Shown piece after piece: positions 21,474 through 34,060 of a DNA stretch of 64,000 nucleotides. Position 1 is the stretch's first letter. Every line of letters begins with the position of its first letter. Position numbers and translations under genes: made by a program. The DNA is from Posidonia oceanica. Its lineage: Eukaryota > Streptophyta > Magnoliopsida > Alismatales > Posidoniaceae. Under the pieces are notes generated by a model, which saw only the letters and a list, made by a program, of their open reading frames with translations, searched no databases and was not told the DNA's origin. The DNA is taken from assembly GCA_037176725.1 (NCBI GenBank), contig JAZBRS010000026.1, positions 146,951,501 to 147,015,500 on the forward strand, written 5' to 3'.

Positions 21474-23910
21474 GGGATTGAGCCTCTAGCTGTATGGTGG
21501 GCCTCACGGCAGCGCGCTCCGGCTTGGCGTCCAGTCGGATCATATGAATCCCCGACTCGGAGCTGGCAAGTGCCGCGCGATAAAGAGAAGAAGAAACAGG
21601 TATAGAGATGGGCTGGATAAGATCAGAGGGGTCTACTACGGATGTAGCGGACCCAGAGGGGAAAAGGGAATGTACACCTGAGGTTCCCGCGCCTCCCGAG
21701 CCAGGATGCTCCGGCAAAGGCTGGTGGACGATGCTTGGATTGGAGGGTGCTGATCCTGATGCAGAGGGAGAAGTGGATGAAGGTGCTGCCTCCTGTATAT
21801 TGATACTGATGACCTTTCGGTCAAGCAGATCCTGCACGGCACCCCGCAGGGTGATGCAACTGTTGATCGAGTGCCCAACGACTCGATGGAAGTCGCAGAA
21901 CTGGTCCGTCCTATACTACCTTGAAAGAGGGTTCGATGGTGGGCAGACCTCGGGGAGTCGAAGGAGTGACGCAACCTTAGGGAAGACGGCGCCCAGCGGC
22001 TCCACTAGCTGAGTGAACCGACACTGGGGTCATTTCTGCCCTTGGTGTTGTCCTTGCTGGACCGGTGCGGCAGGGTAGACCGGTCGAGCGGTGGTAGTAA
22101 TTTGTGGTGTGTGCGATGCACTAGGTGTGGGTGCGTACACTACCTGATTCGGGCCAGGCGAAGCCACCATGTGAATGAGAACAGTCGGAGAGTCGACGTA
22201 TGCAACGGCAGTCCGCGGCGGATCCCCCCTTCTGGGGTTGTTGTTGTTGTTGCCACCGTTGTTGTTGGTGTTGCTGCTGCTGCCGCCGTGGTTGTAGTTG
22301 GAGGAGGTGGCCTGCTTAGCGAAGGCGGAGAGAGCTGGGAAGTTGCCGCTCCGCAAGGAGCTCTCCACATGAATGTCAGCCCGAATCAGTGATGCAAAAG
22401 TGGTGACAGATTGGATGGCAAGTAGAGCGCCGGTGGACAGCTGCGCGCCTCGAATTACGATCTCAATAGACTCCTCGTCGGAGGGCCTATCGCAGACATG
22501 TGAGGCAAGGACGCGCCAACGGCCGACGTACTCCCCGAACAGCTCGTTGTTCCTCTGCTTGGTTGCGACGAGGTCCTCACGTTTAGGGACCAGGTCGAGG
22601 TTGAAGGAGTATTATTCCAGGAACGCCCTGCTAAGGTCGTCCCAGGTCTTGACGGTAGCCATATCAAGGGATGTGAACCACTTGAGGGCTGGGCCGGTAA
22701 GGCTTTTCTGAAACAGGCGGATCAGCAACCTGTCATCAACCTAAAGCTGAGCAAGGTCTCCGCAATACGCCTTCAAATGGGCGATGGGGCAACCCTTACC
22801 ATTATACTTTTCGAAGTCCAGGATTTTAAACTTCGATGGGAGTACTGCCTCTGAGAAATAGCAAAGGTCCCGGAACTGGTAGGAGTGGAGGTCCATGCCC
22901 TGCACTTGACGAATTGCTTTCTCCAGTACGGCAAACCTATTGTCGTAGGGATTTGGAATAGGTACCGAAGGTGATGGGGCAATAGGGGCAGAAACCACAT
23001 ACGCGGAATGAGTCGCACCGAGGTGCTCCTCCAAATTTACCATCGCATCGCCTGGTGGTGCGACGTGATGGCCGACGTATCCATGCAAAGGTGGAGTGTG
23101 TGCAGTGGGTGGTGTTAAGTATGCAGGGGGAGAAACATGCTGATGCACAAGGTAGGGGTAAGCTTGATGCTGTGCAGTGAATTGTGGTGATTGTGGGAGC
23201 AGCAGCTGCTGGAGTGGCACGGTGCCAGACAACGGGCCAGAGAAGTGCTGTGTTCTAACCAACTCGAGGGGCTGGCCACCAGGTAGCGGAGGTGTATACT
23301 GTGCGGTGTGTGCAGAGGGCGGAGGCTATGCCCCCATCATCGAAGTAGAGAGTAGCTAAGGTGATGGCCAGGGTGGCGGTGCAACAGGGAAAGCCTGGAG
23401 AGCAGAAGCAGGGTGCAGGAGGACCTTAGGTGCAGAGGAAGCTGAACGGAGGCGAGCGGATAGAGCCATACCCTGGAATATCTGGGCAAGCTCCATCAAG
23501 CGCTGGTACTGCACTTCAGGGGCCCCGTCAGTGGGGATGCTGAAGTGTAGCACCGACGGGGAACCAAATCCAGGAGGAGGGGACACAGACTGTCCAAGAG
23601 GCTGGGATCTTATGGCTGGTGTCGTCGCAGCGGGGCTAGTGCCATAGATGATATGGCCCTAGGGGTCAAAGACGGTCGGGACGGTCTCTGGAATGCGGGT
23701 GGAAGTTACCAAGGTAGCCTCGATGACAGGATCCGGAGAGGCATAGACCTGCCCAGGCCCTACGGGAAGCAGGGATGGCCCAGACACAAAGGGGGGAAAC
23801 CCTAGTGTTGCAAGGGACACAGAAGGGGTCAAGACGAGAGTCGGAGGGACCGAAGTGGAAACCACCTCCACGACTGTAGTAAGTAGAGGCTTGATGGCGC
23901 GCTGGTCCAT
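21424..23910 (-). pseudogene. Tat gag, minus-strand copy
   Basis: Reading down from about 23910: a Pro/Val/Thr-rich leader, MELAQIFQGMALSAR, a His/Pro-rich stretch, then the core FEKYNGKGCPIAHLKAYCGDLAQL (interrupted by a stop at 22741). KWFTSLDMATVKTW, REDLVATKQRNNELFGEYVGRWR and further core follow in the next frame, then an Asn/Ser-rich linker (22368-22030). Near 21911-21800 there is a knuckle-like CDFHRVVGHSINSC followed by a VQDLLDRKVI segment. Several stops and frameshifts make it a pseudogene. It sits downstream of the primer-binding site at 26580-26601 and upstream of protease, in normal Tat order. Confidence 0.8.
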
Positions 23911-25032
23911 AGCTGACCGCGAGCGAGTAAAAACAGGGCTGCGACGAAAAGGAAAGGGATGACACCTACGAGGAGCTATAGTCGCAAAGGCAAGTAGCTC
24001 AGAAGAGGAGGATCGAAAACAGATGTCACAACAGGGGCGTCAGTGAAAGGAAGTACTCAAGCTCCGGCTAGGGAACTTGCACACTGACTTCTGTTACAAA
24101 TAAAGCAAACAAGTGTTAGAACCTGAAGGACAATTCAAATGTTTAATTGGTGGTATGAATGCATTCATGCAAGTGGTATGCTTTCTAGCATGCTCTCTCT
24201 CTTACCAATCTAGTGTGTCCTAGTAGGTTGTCTACTTCGGACTCCCACAAATGTACGGGTCACCGACTTGGTTAGAAAGTAAAGTCCCCGTTCTAAATCC
24301 TGACCAAAGCTCAGGTAGTGAACGGGTGGTGCATTTGGAGCCTCGACCCGGCCAAAGCACATGTTGTACCCATGACTAACACCGACATGACCCCTGACAA
24401 GGGGGGACAGAACGACCAACTCGCTCCCCGCCAAAGCGGTGGAACGAGAGACCGAAACCGTCAGACTAATAGGTGAACTCAGATGAGAATAATGCATGCC
24501 TTATATGATACTTCATGCAAAATGATTAAAGTTTTTTAATCTTACATGTTTTATTAACTCAAGGGGGTGAATGTGTGTTGATGTCTTTAGTTGCTCCTAG
24601 ATTTAATTTTTACTTGCCACTTTTAGTTAGCCATGGGGGAAGCAATCAGTCTCTAATTGTCCTTAGGCTTAATGCAGAAAGGGAAGAAAATCATCCAAGC
24701 ATGGTAAGCAAACATCTTATATCATTGCAAAAAGCATGCTCGTGGCATGTGCTAATGTTGTGGACATGCTTAGTGAAAATGAAAAGCAACCAACACATCA
24801 AAAGACGTGTAAAGGCATGGTATGTGCATAAGTGAAGTGGCATAGCATGTTTGTGTAAAATGAAACCAATCACAAGCAAAAGGCATGAATTAATGCGTTA
24901 AATCAAGCAATCATGGCAATTAGAGGCTAAGATAAGCAAAAATGCAAGAATTAACACAATAATAAAGCAGTTAAGGCAAGTAAAAAGCTAAATCAAGTAA
25001 GGGAAGCAAATTAAATGCGATAAATAAACAAG
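23911..25032 (-). mobile_element. Tat 5' untranslated leader (outer part)
   Basis: Between gag and the inserted solo LTR, noncoding sequence on the element's strand. It continues at 26514-26579 on the other side of the insertion. I see no other gene in it. Confidence 0.5.
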
Positions 25033-25037
25033 CAAGG

Positions 25038-26508
25038 TGTAGATATCCCATTTTTGCATTTCCCAGAGTTCATAGAGGACAGGAACTTCTGAGCCACCCA
25101 GATCACATAACTAAGGCTTAATAACATATTTTCCGGAGTTTTCATGATCTGCTTAAAAACAATGCTTGATTTTACTTGACTTAAGGTTGTTGGCTGTGGC
25201 AGAGCTGACGCACTCAGACTTGTGGCAAGACCGAGTACCTTGAGCACACTTTATCCCACTCAAATCCGTGGCAAATTTGAGTCAAAGAAGATGTTTTTAT
25301 GATTTCATGAGATATCTAAAGTTTCCCGGCCTTTTATCTTATTTTCTCTGGGAAAAACCTAAAAGCTAGGGCTAGAAATGATCTGAGCTTACTAGTTGCC
25401 AGCTAGGGAGGCAACTAAGTCAGTTGCCAGCTGGGGAGGCAACTAAGTCAGTTGCAAAGTTAGGCGCCACTCTAGGCGGCGACTAACTGTCGAGGGCTCC
25501 GTCAACTGTTTCCTGCAGTTGTTTTTTACGGTTGTGTCCCACAACCCCACCAACAGCTAGGTGCCAACCTAACTGGCGACTAAGCGGTCGTGGAACTACA
25601 ACGGTTATTTCCCATGATCCTCAACCATTAGGTGCCAACTCAACCGGTGACTAATAATCGTGGCCTCCTTCGAACCGTTTTTCCACGGTTATTTCCCACG
25701 ATCCCCTCGACTGTTAGGCGCCAACTCAACCGGTGATTAACAGTCGTGGCCTCGTTCCCACGGTTTTTCCACGGTTGACTAGGCGGTTGCTAGCCTAAGT
25801 TGCCTACCAATGCGGCGACTGGCCATAACTACCACTTTTTCTAGAAACTTCCAGGTGCCAACCACCCAGACCCCTAGAGTCTATAAATAGACCCCCTAGG
25901 TCAGTGTTTGAAGCCCGGTCGAAATTTTAAAGAGAGGCAGAGCCCTGTCAGTTTTGTAAGCCACCTTCAGAGAGCTAGATTTCCAATCCAGAAACTCTAT
26001 CTCCTATCCTCAAGAGGTCACCAACCTAAGCTTCTATCTTCGATCCCAGAGACCCTGAGCCAAGCCAGAGCTTCGACCGTGCCTCCACTTCTACTCCACT
26101 GCAAACAGCACGAGGGTGAATGGAGTATTCTTCCAATCTAATTTCCCATTTCATATTGCATTCCTTAAAATAAGACCCATAGCATATGCATGCGGGGAAC
26201 AACCCCCGATTAGTATTAGGTTTAATTGCTTATGTTATTTTCTGTCTACTTTTATTAACATTTACTACACTTGAATTAATCTACATCTTTTATTTTCATT
26301 TGTTTTGAAGGAAAGGAAATTACTTACATAACATGAAGGAGCCACTGGACGACATCCTGCCGTCGATCCAGTGATTCTAGTACTCACAGCTTCATCATCT
26401 CCCCCCAAGGTGTCTTGTCTACCCAAAGGTGAGTGGCAATCACAAAAGTTGACGACGTACGTGGAGGCGCAGTCATCTTCTTAAACTCCCCCCAAATTCC
26501 ACACTACA
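25038..26508 (+). mobile_element. Solo LTR with TSD CAAGG
   Basis: A 1471-bp unit starting TGTAGATATCCC and ending CACTACA, flanked by the 5-bp direct repeat CAAGG at 25033-25037 and 26509-26513. No internal coding region. A plus-strand TATA box (25882-25889) implies plus orientation. Inside are two copies of a 34-bp phrase with TTGCCAGCT and GGCAACTAAGTCAG (about 25394-25455) and about three copies of a 71-86-bp unit with AGGTGCCAAC and CCACGGTT (25559-25800). It interrupts the leader of the minus-strand Tat element, so it is younger than that element. Confidence 0.9.
25882..25889 (+). promoter_or_regulatory. TATA box of solo LTR
   Basis: TATAAATA lies 845 bp into the LTR, downstream of its repeat block and upstream of a T/A- and CT-rich leader-like stretch. 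This is the expected U3/R position. Confidence 0.6.
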
Positions 26509-26579
26509 CAAGGCAATTAGAATGCTAAGCAATAAAAAGAGCCACACAAAAGAGGAAAGGCAAAAACGAAAGCCGGAGT

Positions 26580-26601
26580 CTAGTCCCCAGCAGAGTCACC
26601 A
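26580..26601 (-). promoter_or_regulatory. Tat primer-binding site
   Basis: The minus strand reads TGGTGACTCTGCTGGGGACT, starting with TGG (complement of a tRNA CCA end), three bases inside the LTR end TTCACA. It has the form of the tRNA-primer site seen in Tat/Ogre elements. The tRNA was not identified here. Confidence 0.65.
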
Positions 26602-26604
26602 GCC

Positions 26605-29469
26605 TGTGAATGACTAATCCCATGGATCCAGACCAGAGGGGGGTCCGAAAGAGAAGAGGTCTTTACAGATGCGAGCAACGCGAAGAGGGAAAAGAAAATG
26701 ATAAGATAAAACAGAGTCGCCACCTAGTCTATTAACGGAAAGACGAGGAAAACCGAGGAAAAGCATAGAAAACATGCAACTGAAAGCAATGCTATGCAAG
26801 ATATGTGACTCATGCCAAGGATGAAGGCAAAGGGGTCAATGCGGGTCCAAAGAAAGGGTAAGGACTCCTATTACGTGCGGGGAAGGTGTTAGGCACCCCC
26901 GACACGTCCGAGGAATCGGTCTTTCTGGACTTTCCACTCTTGTGTGGCTAAATGTAGGCGTAAAACGCTGGTTTATATTCGCCTAAGGCGGTATGCAACA
27001 TGCATTTTATAAGCCATGAAGTGCTTAGCAAAAACCATGCTCGAAGATAAATGACGAAAACCAAAGTGTCGAAAAGGGGCGATAAACAGTAAGGGGAGAC
27101 GAAACTGAAAGCATAAGCGCTGAAAAGAACCAGTGGAAGACGACGATCAGGATAGCTAAGCACACTGCCTGGATCAGTATGTGGTCGCCGATAGGGCAGG
27201 CGGCAGACTCACAGACCACACTCCCCAGACTGCAACTATAATTGCTAGGAGAAAGGTGCAAAAACAATACGAAATTGGAAAACAAAGCTTGGAAAAACAC
27301 AGGTAACATGTCCGGCAATAAGATCAATATGCAAACAAGTCGGAAAAGGAACAGCAAAGTGGCGAGGAGGCGGCTAGGCGTACTGTGAGGTTCAGGGCAT
27401 GGTCGCTTGTTACCCAGGTGGCGGTGCTTGTTGCCGATGAAGACGACAGCAGAGGCACAGGCCATGCTCCCTGCACAGCAGCCATCATTGCCAAGAAAGA
27501 GGCATAAAAGTAGGATGGATTTAAGGACTAAAACGGCATTGAAAACACAGACGGCAACCAAGCATGGAAATCGACATAAAAACAAATCACATAAGTAAGG
27601 TGGCAAAACGGCGGACCGGTGGCTCGCTCACCACTTGGATTGCAAGCCAAGTCGCCGCCAATTGGGGCACCCAGATGGGTCGCCATTCAGACAGGCGGCC
27701 TGGCCTCATGCAGTTCTCCAAGCTGTGGCTTTCATCGCCAAGATCGAGGCAGAAAACCAATGTAAAACTGAGAATCGAATGCATAGAAATAAAGTAGGCA
27801 CAAAGGGGTACACAAACATGCATTCAGATTGGCAAATGGCTAAGTAGGTTGCGAGATATAGTGACCTGAACTTGGCCGCAAAGCTGCCTAGAGTTACAGT
27901 CCAGTCGCCTATAAGACAGGCGGCTGACCTGCAACTCCGGTGGCCAAACAGCCATGTTCAAGGCCGGACCAAGAACCCACGGCTATGCTAAATGGAAAAA
28001 TAAGCATACATACATGTAGATTAAATATCCAAGAACACAAGCATATAATCAACATAGAAAATGGGGCTTTGAGTCGGCCGGAGCGGCGGCTTAAAGTTCG
28101 ACCGGAGGCTGTGAGCGTTGCAGCTCAGTCGCCGGCATGGCCGGCGGCTGAACTGGTAGTCTGTTCACCGGACTTCAATGCCGCTTCTCGTCGCTTGGGC
28201 GAGGCCTAAAATTCCAGGGAGGATCTAGGAAGCATGAGGAAGCTTCCAGGAATTCAACCACGCCATCGGCGTGGGAAACGGTGGCTTTAGGAGCTCCACC
28301 CACCTCCTCCGTTTTATGCCGCCGGCGTCAACAAATTCCGACCATCAAGGTGGTCGAAAGTTCGTAGGACGGACCAGGGAACCACGTGGCATGGAGGAGG
28401 ACGCGAGAATGGCCTCGCAGGCTAAGGGGGCAGGCTACGACCTCTTTCCCACCTCCGCCGGTGGCTCGTCGGCGTTGCCGTGCGTCGTCAACCGTTGGGT
28501 CGGTCGAGAGCGCAATCATGGCATCTAGCTAGCTAGGAAGAAGGGGGAGGGGTTCGGGAAACTTCTCGGACCCTCAAACATGCAAGTTGTAGAAGCATGT
28601 ACCTCTTGTGGCTCGCCGGAAGTGACGGTCGGTGTGGAGAGATGTCGCCGGAGTTGGGGAAGATGACACCGGCGAAGCTCGGGAAGGGCCCTCGGATGCT
28701 TGGAAACACACAGGAAAGCTTCGGGGAGGGTCAAAGATCGAACAAGGGGGCTCGGGAGTGGGCTTGGAGGCACAGATCGTGTGGGAAGTCTGTGGGTTGT
28801 GTGAAGGTGTGATCAACGGCCAAATGGGTTCTCCGGTTTTGTTCGAAGGGTGACTCTCCATGCGAGGAAGGAAGGTGCTCAGAGGGTGGTGTGAGAGCGA
28901 AAAAGGTGGTCGGGCGTGGCAGGCCGAACGGGTGGTGAGGTGACGGACGTGTGTGCAAGCCAGCCGACGAGGAGGCCGAGGTTGTCAGAGCACGCGACCG
29001 GCGAGGGTGATGATGGGTTCGTGTGAGAGGGGGAAAACGACAAAGGAGGGAGGCGAGTAAATGCTCCTTATCATCTAGCGGATGGCGGGAGCGGGGCAGT
29101 AAGTGCAAAGGTGACCGGTGACAGGAGCAACGGCCGAAAATGGCTGCGTGGGAAGGTTCTAGGCGGCACTCTGATTTGCAGGTGAGTCACTAAGTGCAAG
29201 GGCACCCAACTCAGTCACCTCATTCGAGGGCGACGAAGTCAGTCACCTCTACAAGGGGCAGCTAAACGTGTAGCTCAGTGGGTTGGGCTTTGGCTGGGCC
29301 TGGAGTGGGCTTAAGTGTTGAGTGAGTTTTGGATTAAGTTGTAGAAAGGGGAAATGGTTTGTTTTGGGTTGGGTTTGAAATGGGGTTTGAAATGGGGTCC
29401 GCCGAGCCATCTTCCAAACAAGCTTCCAGAAATTCTCCAACTGAAGACCGTCAAAATGGGGTGTCTACA
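26605..29469 (-). mobile_element. Tat LTR, 2.87 kb, 5' LTR of minus-strand element
   Basis: On the minus strand it starts TGTAGACACCCCATTTTGAC at 29469 and ends TTCACA at 26605, followed by the primer-binding site. It carries the conserved R-U5 blocks GTGTCGGGGGTGCCTAAC (26881-26906 on plus coordinates) and GGTGGCGACTCTG (about 26705-26730). A downstream gag and protease on the same strand fit a 5' LTR. GC-rich small open frames inside (for example 28100-29100) have no recognised domain. Confidence 0.8.
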
Positions 29470-30290
29470 GATATGAGTCTGAACTGCCACCAAGTTGGAA
29501 GGAGGGTAAGAAGACCCAACACCTAGATATGAGACTGGGCTGCCATCAGGCTGGATGAGAAATAAAGGAGAACCAACACTTGAATATGAGTCTAAGCTGC
29601 CACCAAGCTCGAAGGGACTCGACCTTAGAGATTGCCTAATGGGGTCAGAAGGCAAGGAAATCTGGCACAAGGCGGGGAAATCCGGCAAAATAAACCACTA
29701 GGTATGAGACTAAGCTACCACCAGGGAAGAGACTCAGCCTCAGGGAGTGCACCTGAGGGGGGTCAAAGGCGAGGATAACCGACGCATGGTGGGGAAATCT
29801 AGCACAAATAGTCAAGATGATTGGCACAGGACGGGGAAGTCTGACAAAATAAACCACTGAATATAAGATTGGGCTGCCACCAGGGAAGAGACTTGGCCTC
29901 AAGGAGTGTGCCTGAGGGAGTCAAAAGGCTAGGAAAATCGGCACATGGCTGGGAAATCCGACACAAAGGATTAAGACAACCGACGCAAGGCCGGGAAGTT
30001 TGACAAAATAAATCACTGGATATGAGACTGGATTACCACCAGGTAAGAGACTCAGCCTTAAGGAGTGTGCTTGGGGGGGGGGGGTCAAAGGCAAGGATAA
30101 CCAACACATGGTGGGGAAATCTAGCACAAAGGATTACGACGATCGACATAGGGTAGGGAAGTCTAACAAAATAAACTACTAGATATGAGACTGGGCTGCA
30201 ACCAGGGAAGAGACTTGACCTCAAGGAGTGTACCTGACGAGGTCAAAGGTGAGGATAATCGGCACATGGCAAGGAAATCCTAACAAGGTA
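29470..30290. repeat. 160-bp tandem array
   Basis: The phrase CCAGGGAAGAGACT with variants begins at 29721, 29880, 30039 and 30202, a period of 159-163 bp. Shorter decayed units (GATATGAGTCTGAACTGCC and relatives) fill 29470-29700. The array abuts the LTR terminus at 29469. Confidence 0.8.
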
Positions 30291-30565
30291 ACAAAAATAC
30301 AACCGATGCTGGGCCAAGGAAGTCTAAGGAAGATGACCAGCACCAGAGCAAGAACTTTCTAAAAGGTAACAAAAAGACAACCAACATTGGGACGAGGAAG
30401 TCTAAGGAGGATGACTGACACTGGGATGAGGAAATCCTAAAACGATAGTAAAAATAACAACCGGCATTGGAGCAAGGAAGTCTAAGGAGGATAACAAGCA
30501 CTAGAGTGAGGAAACCCTAAAAGGTAACAAGAAGACAATCGACACTAGGACGAGGAAATCCTAAC
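30291..30565. repeat. 78-80-bp tandem array
   Basis: AGGAAGTCTAAGGA recurs at 30317, 30395 and 30475, followed by a decayed unit to about 30565. It directly continues the 160-bp array. Confidence 0.75.
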
Positions 30566-30988
30566 AAGGTTGGATAGGCTGGAGATAACACGACTTTGAC
30601 GACCACTCATGATGCATTATGATGTGCTTTGCATAGATGCATGCTGGCGGAAATGCAAAGGAGATTGTCATGATATGCAATGCATGATCCTAGATAGTGA
30701 GGTTCCTCTGTCATTGCCTGCTTTGAATTATATACCGAGATATCTTGGGAATTTGTCTCACTATCTAAAGTAGACTAACACATGAATGAGTACAATTCAT
30801 CATAATTAGGTGCCTTCCTCATCAAGTGTAGCCTACACTCTTCAAAAGGACTGTCGTCTTATGATGCGTAAATTAGTGAGCCAGAGGTCTATAATATTCT
30901 CAAGTGTCAAGCAAAGGGGGTTGACCTCATCTCTACTAACCATGTTGGCTTTGTTCTGGTTGTGCACTGACATGACGGATGAATCTTA
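30566..30988. other. Spacer before Sirevirus fragment, no gene seen
   Basis: No recognised coding or repeat structure. It may contain decayed upstream copia sequence, because the integrase that follows lacks its N-terminal zinc-finger part. Confidence 0.4.
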
Positions 30989-33409
30989 TTGCTAAAGGTG
31001 TTGGACTTGTCTTGGGTCAAGAAACAAATACTATTATCATTTTTTCAAGGGATTTTTTTAAATGTATGGGTATTATTTTTAACAAATAAAAATGATGTAT
31101 TTTCTGAATTTCAAAAGTTTTACAAAATGGTTCAAAATGAAAAGGAATTAAGCATTATTAAAATAAGAAGTGACCATGGAGGAGAATTTGAAAATGATGT
31201 TTTCGAAAGTTTTTGTGAAGAAAATGGTTTTCAACATAATTTTTCTTTTCCTAGGACTCCACAACAAAATAGAGTTGTTAAAAGAAAAAATAGAACATTG
31301 CAAGAAATGGCTAGAACTATGCTATGTGAAAACAATTTACCTAAGCATTTCTAGACCGAAGCTGTCAATACAGCTTGCTATATTTTAAATAGAGTTCTAC
31401 TTAGACCTGTTCTAAATAAAACTTCTTTTGAACTTTGGTTTTACAAGACTCCACAAATTTCAAATTTCAAGGTTTTTGGTTGCAAATGCTTTATTTTGAA
31501 CACCAAAGACAATTTGGATAAATTTGATCTCAAATCTGATGAAGGAATATTTCTTAGATATTCCTCTAGAAGCAAAGCATATAGAATTTATAACAAAAGA
31601 ACACTTACTATTGAAGAATCAATGCATGTAAACTTTGATGAAAATAGTATCAAAATTATAAATCTTGAAAATGAAGAAAATAATGATCAAACAAATAAGC
31701 CTGTAAATAATGAAAATAAAACTAAGTTAGAAGAAACTGAAATTAACACATCTGACTGGCTATTCATTCATGGTTACCTTAAGGAACAAATTATTGGAGA
31801 TATTTCCAAGGGAATTTTGACCAGATCCAAATTGGATCACGAATGTGTTACCTATGCATTCATTTCATCTATTGAGCTGAAAAATGTTAATGAGGCTTGT
31901 AATGATGAATATTGGATGATTGCTATGAATGAAGAGTTAAATCAATTTAAAAGAAACAATGTTTGGGAATTAGTTCCAATACCCAAAGATCATCCAATAA
32001 TTGGAACAAAATGGATTTATAGAAATAAACTAGATGAATCAGGAAAGATAGTTAAAAATAAGGCTAGGTTAATGGCACAAGGGTATAATCAAGAAGAATG
32101 AATTGACTTTGATGAAACTTATGCTCCAGTAGCCAGATTAGAATCCATTAGGATGTTATTAGCTTATGTAAGTAGCATGAACTTTAAATTATATCAAATG
32201 GATGTTAAAAGCGCCTTTTTGAATGGGGTAATTGAGGAAAAAATATATGTGAAACAACCCCCTAGATTTGAAAATGAATTGTATACAAATCATGTATTCA
32301 AATTAAACAAAGCACTCTATGGACTAAAACAAGCTCCTAGAGCTTGGTATGATAGGTTAAAGAAATTCTTAATTGAGAAGGGATTTGTTATTGGAATTGC
32401 TGATACAACCTTATTTATCAAAAAGAATGAAAAAGGCATCTTGTTAATCCAAATCTATGTTGATGATATTATATTTGGATCAACAAATAAAAATCTATGT
32501 GAAGAATTCTCAAACATTATGCAAAAGGAATTTGAGATGAGCATGATAGGAGAATTAAATTATTTTCTTGGATTTCAAGTAAAACAAATGAATGAAGGAA
32601 TTTTCATCTTTCAAGAAAAGTATACAAAAGAATTGTTGAAAAGATTTGGAATGGAAAATTCAAAAGAAGCTAAAACACCTATGAGTACAAATACTAAGTT
32701 GGATAAGGCTGAAAATGGGAAAAATGTTGATCAAAAGATGTATAGAGGTATGATTGGTTCCCTATTGTACTTAACTGCTAGTAGGCCAAACATTATGTTC
32801 AGTGTCTGTCTCTGTGCTAGATATCAAGCTGCACCTAAGGAATCTCATCTAATTGCAGTCAAAAGGATATTTAGATACTTATAGGAAACTACAGAATTAG
32901 GACTATCTTATCCTAAAAATACAAACTTAGAATTAATAGGATATAGTGATGCAGATTATGTTGGATGTAAGATAGATAGGAAAAGCACTAGTGGAACTTG
33001 TCAATTTTTAGGGTATTCTTTGGTTTCTTGGTTTAGCAAGAAACAAAATAGTGTTGCTTTATCCACTACTAAAGTTGAATACATCACAGCTGGATGTTGT
33101 TATGCTCAACTATTATGGATGAAACAAACCTTAAAAGATTTTGATTTATCATTTAACACAACACCTATAATGTGTGACTATACAAGTGCAATTAATCTCT
33201 CCAAAAATCCTGTAAACCATTCTAGAACTAAACATATTGAAGTAAGACACCACTTTTTAAGAGATCATGTGACTAATAATAATAAAAAATTAGAATTTAT
33301 TCCCACAAATTATCAATTAGCAAATATATTCACTAAACCTCTAGATGAATTACAATTTGTAAAAATCAGAAGACATCTAGGTATATGCAAGGTCTGTGAC
33401 CTTGAATAA
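30989..33409 (+). pseudogene. Sirevirus-type copia pol (integrase, RT, RNase H)
   Basis: Plus strand, A/T-rich. The integrase part has KIRSDHGGEFEND and FPRTPQQNRVVKRKNRTLQEMA. Then DEGIFLRYSSRSKAYRIYNKRT, a typical Sirevirus linker. RT has WELVPIPKD, KARLMAQGYNQ, YQMDVKSAFLNG, LYGLKQAPRAWYD and IYVDDIIFGSTN (the catalytic YVDD). RNase H has YSDADYVGC, STSGTCQFLG and KHIEVRHHFLRD, ending in FTKPLDE. In-frame stops occur near 31352 (TAG), 32099 (TGA) and 32882 (TAG); gag and protease are absent, so it is a 5'-truncated dead copy. The extra ORF downstream (34388-35508) fits the Sirevirus layout. Confidence 0.88.
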
Positions 33410-33535
33410 AAATAAAAAAAAATTTTCAGAAAGGAAATCAAGTTCGGTATACCGAAAGTCATCGGTTTGCCGATCTCTGTATAAATCTGACAGTGTTTAA
33501 TTACCGATTTGTCCGGAATTCCGAAAATCCCTGAT

Positions 33536-33846
33536 TCGGAAGTTCATTTTATGTCAGTCTACCGTTCATATATAAAATGAAAAATCTGACGGATTTTTCG
33601 GTCAACCGATATCTATCGGAATCCCAAAAATCTCTGATTCGAAAGTTCATTTTATGCCGGTCTACCATTCATATATAAAATGAAAAATCTGATAGATTTT
33701 TCGGTCGACTAATATCTATCGGAATCCCGAAAATCCCTGATTCGGAAGTTCATTTTTTGCTGGTCTACCATTTATATATAAGACAAAAAATTCCGTTAGA
33801 TTCTTTCGGTACACCGACATTTATCGGTATTCCGAAAATCCCTGAT
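33536..33846. repeat. 103-105-bp tandem repeat, three units
   Basis: Units begin at TCGGAAGTTCATTTT-like words at 33536, 33639 and 33742, with a fourth start at 33847. Each holds AATCTGA, GATTTTTCGGT and TATCGGAATCCCGAAAATC. They contain CGGTATACCG-type dyads that also recur in the solo Sirevirus LTR (37040-37300). They lie between RNase H and the extra ORF. Confidence 0.85.
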
Positions 33847-34060
33847 TCGGAAAATCATTTTTCTCTGGTTGATTGAATTATTGTTTTATATCGAACAAAA
33901 CAGAATACCGTTCATTTTTTGGAATACCGTTTTTCATTTAAAAATCATTTTCCCTTTATAAAACCTAGGGTTTTAAGTCTATAAAACCCATTCTTCTGTT
34001 TTGGGCCGACACATTCTCCTTTTCGCCCTAGCTTCCTCCTCCTTCCTCCAAAAACCCTTC

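Noticed and set aside
28100..29110. GC-rich frames inside the Tat LTR (for example 28271-28528 and 28731-29108)
   Set aside because: They lie wholly within an LTR, overlap on both strands and show no domain.
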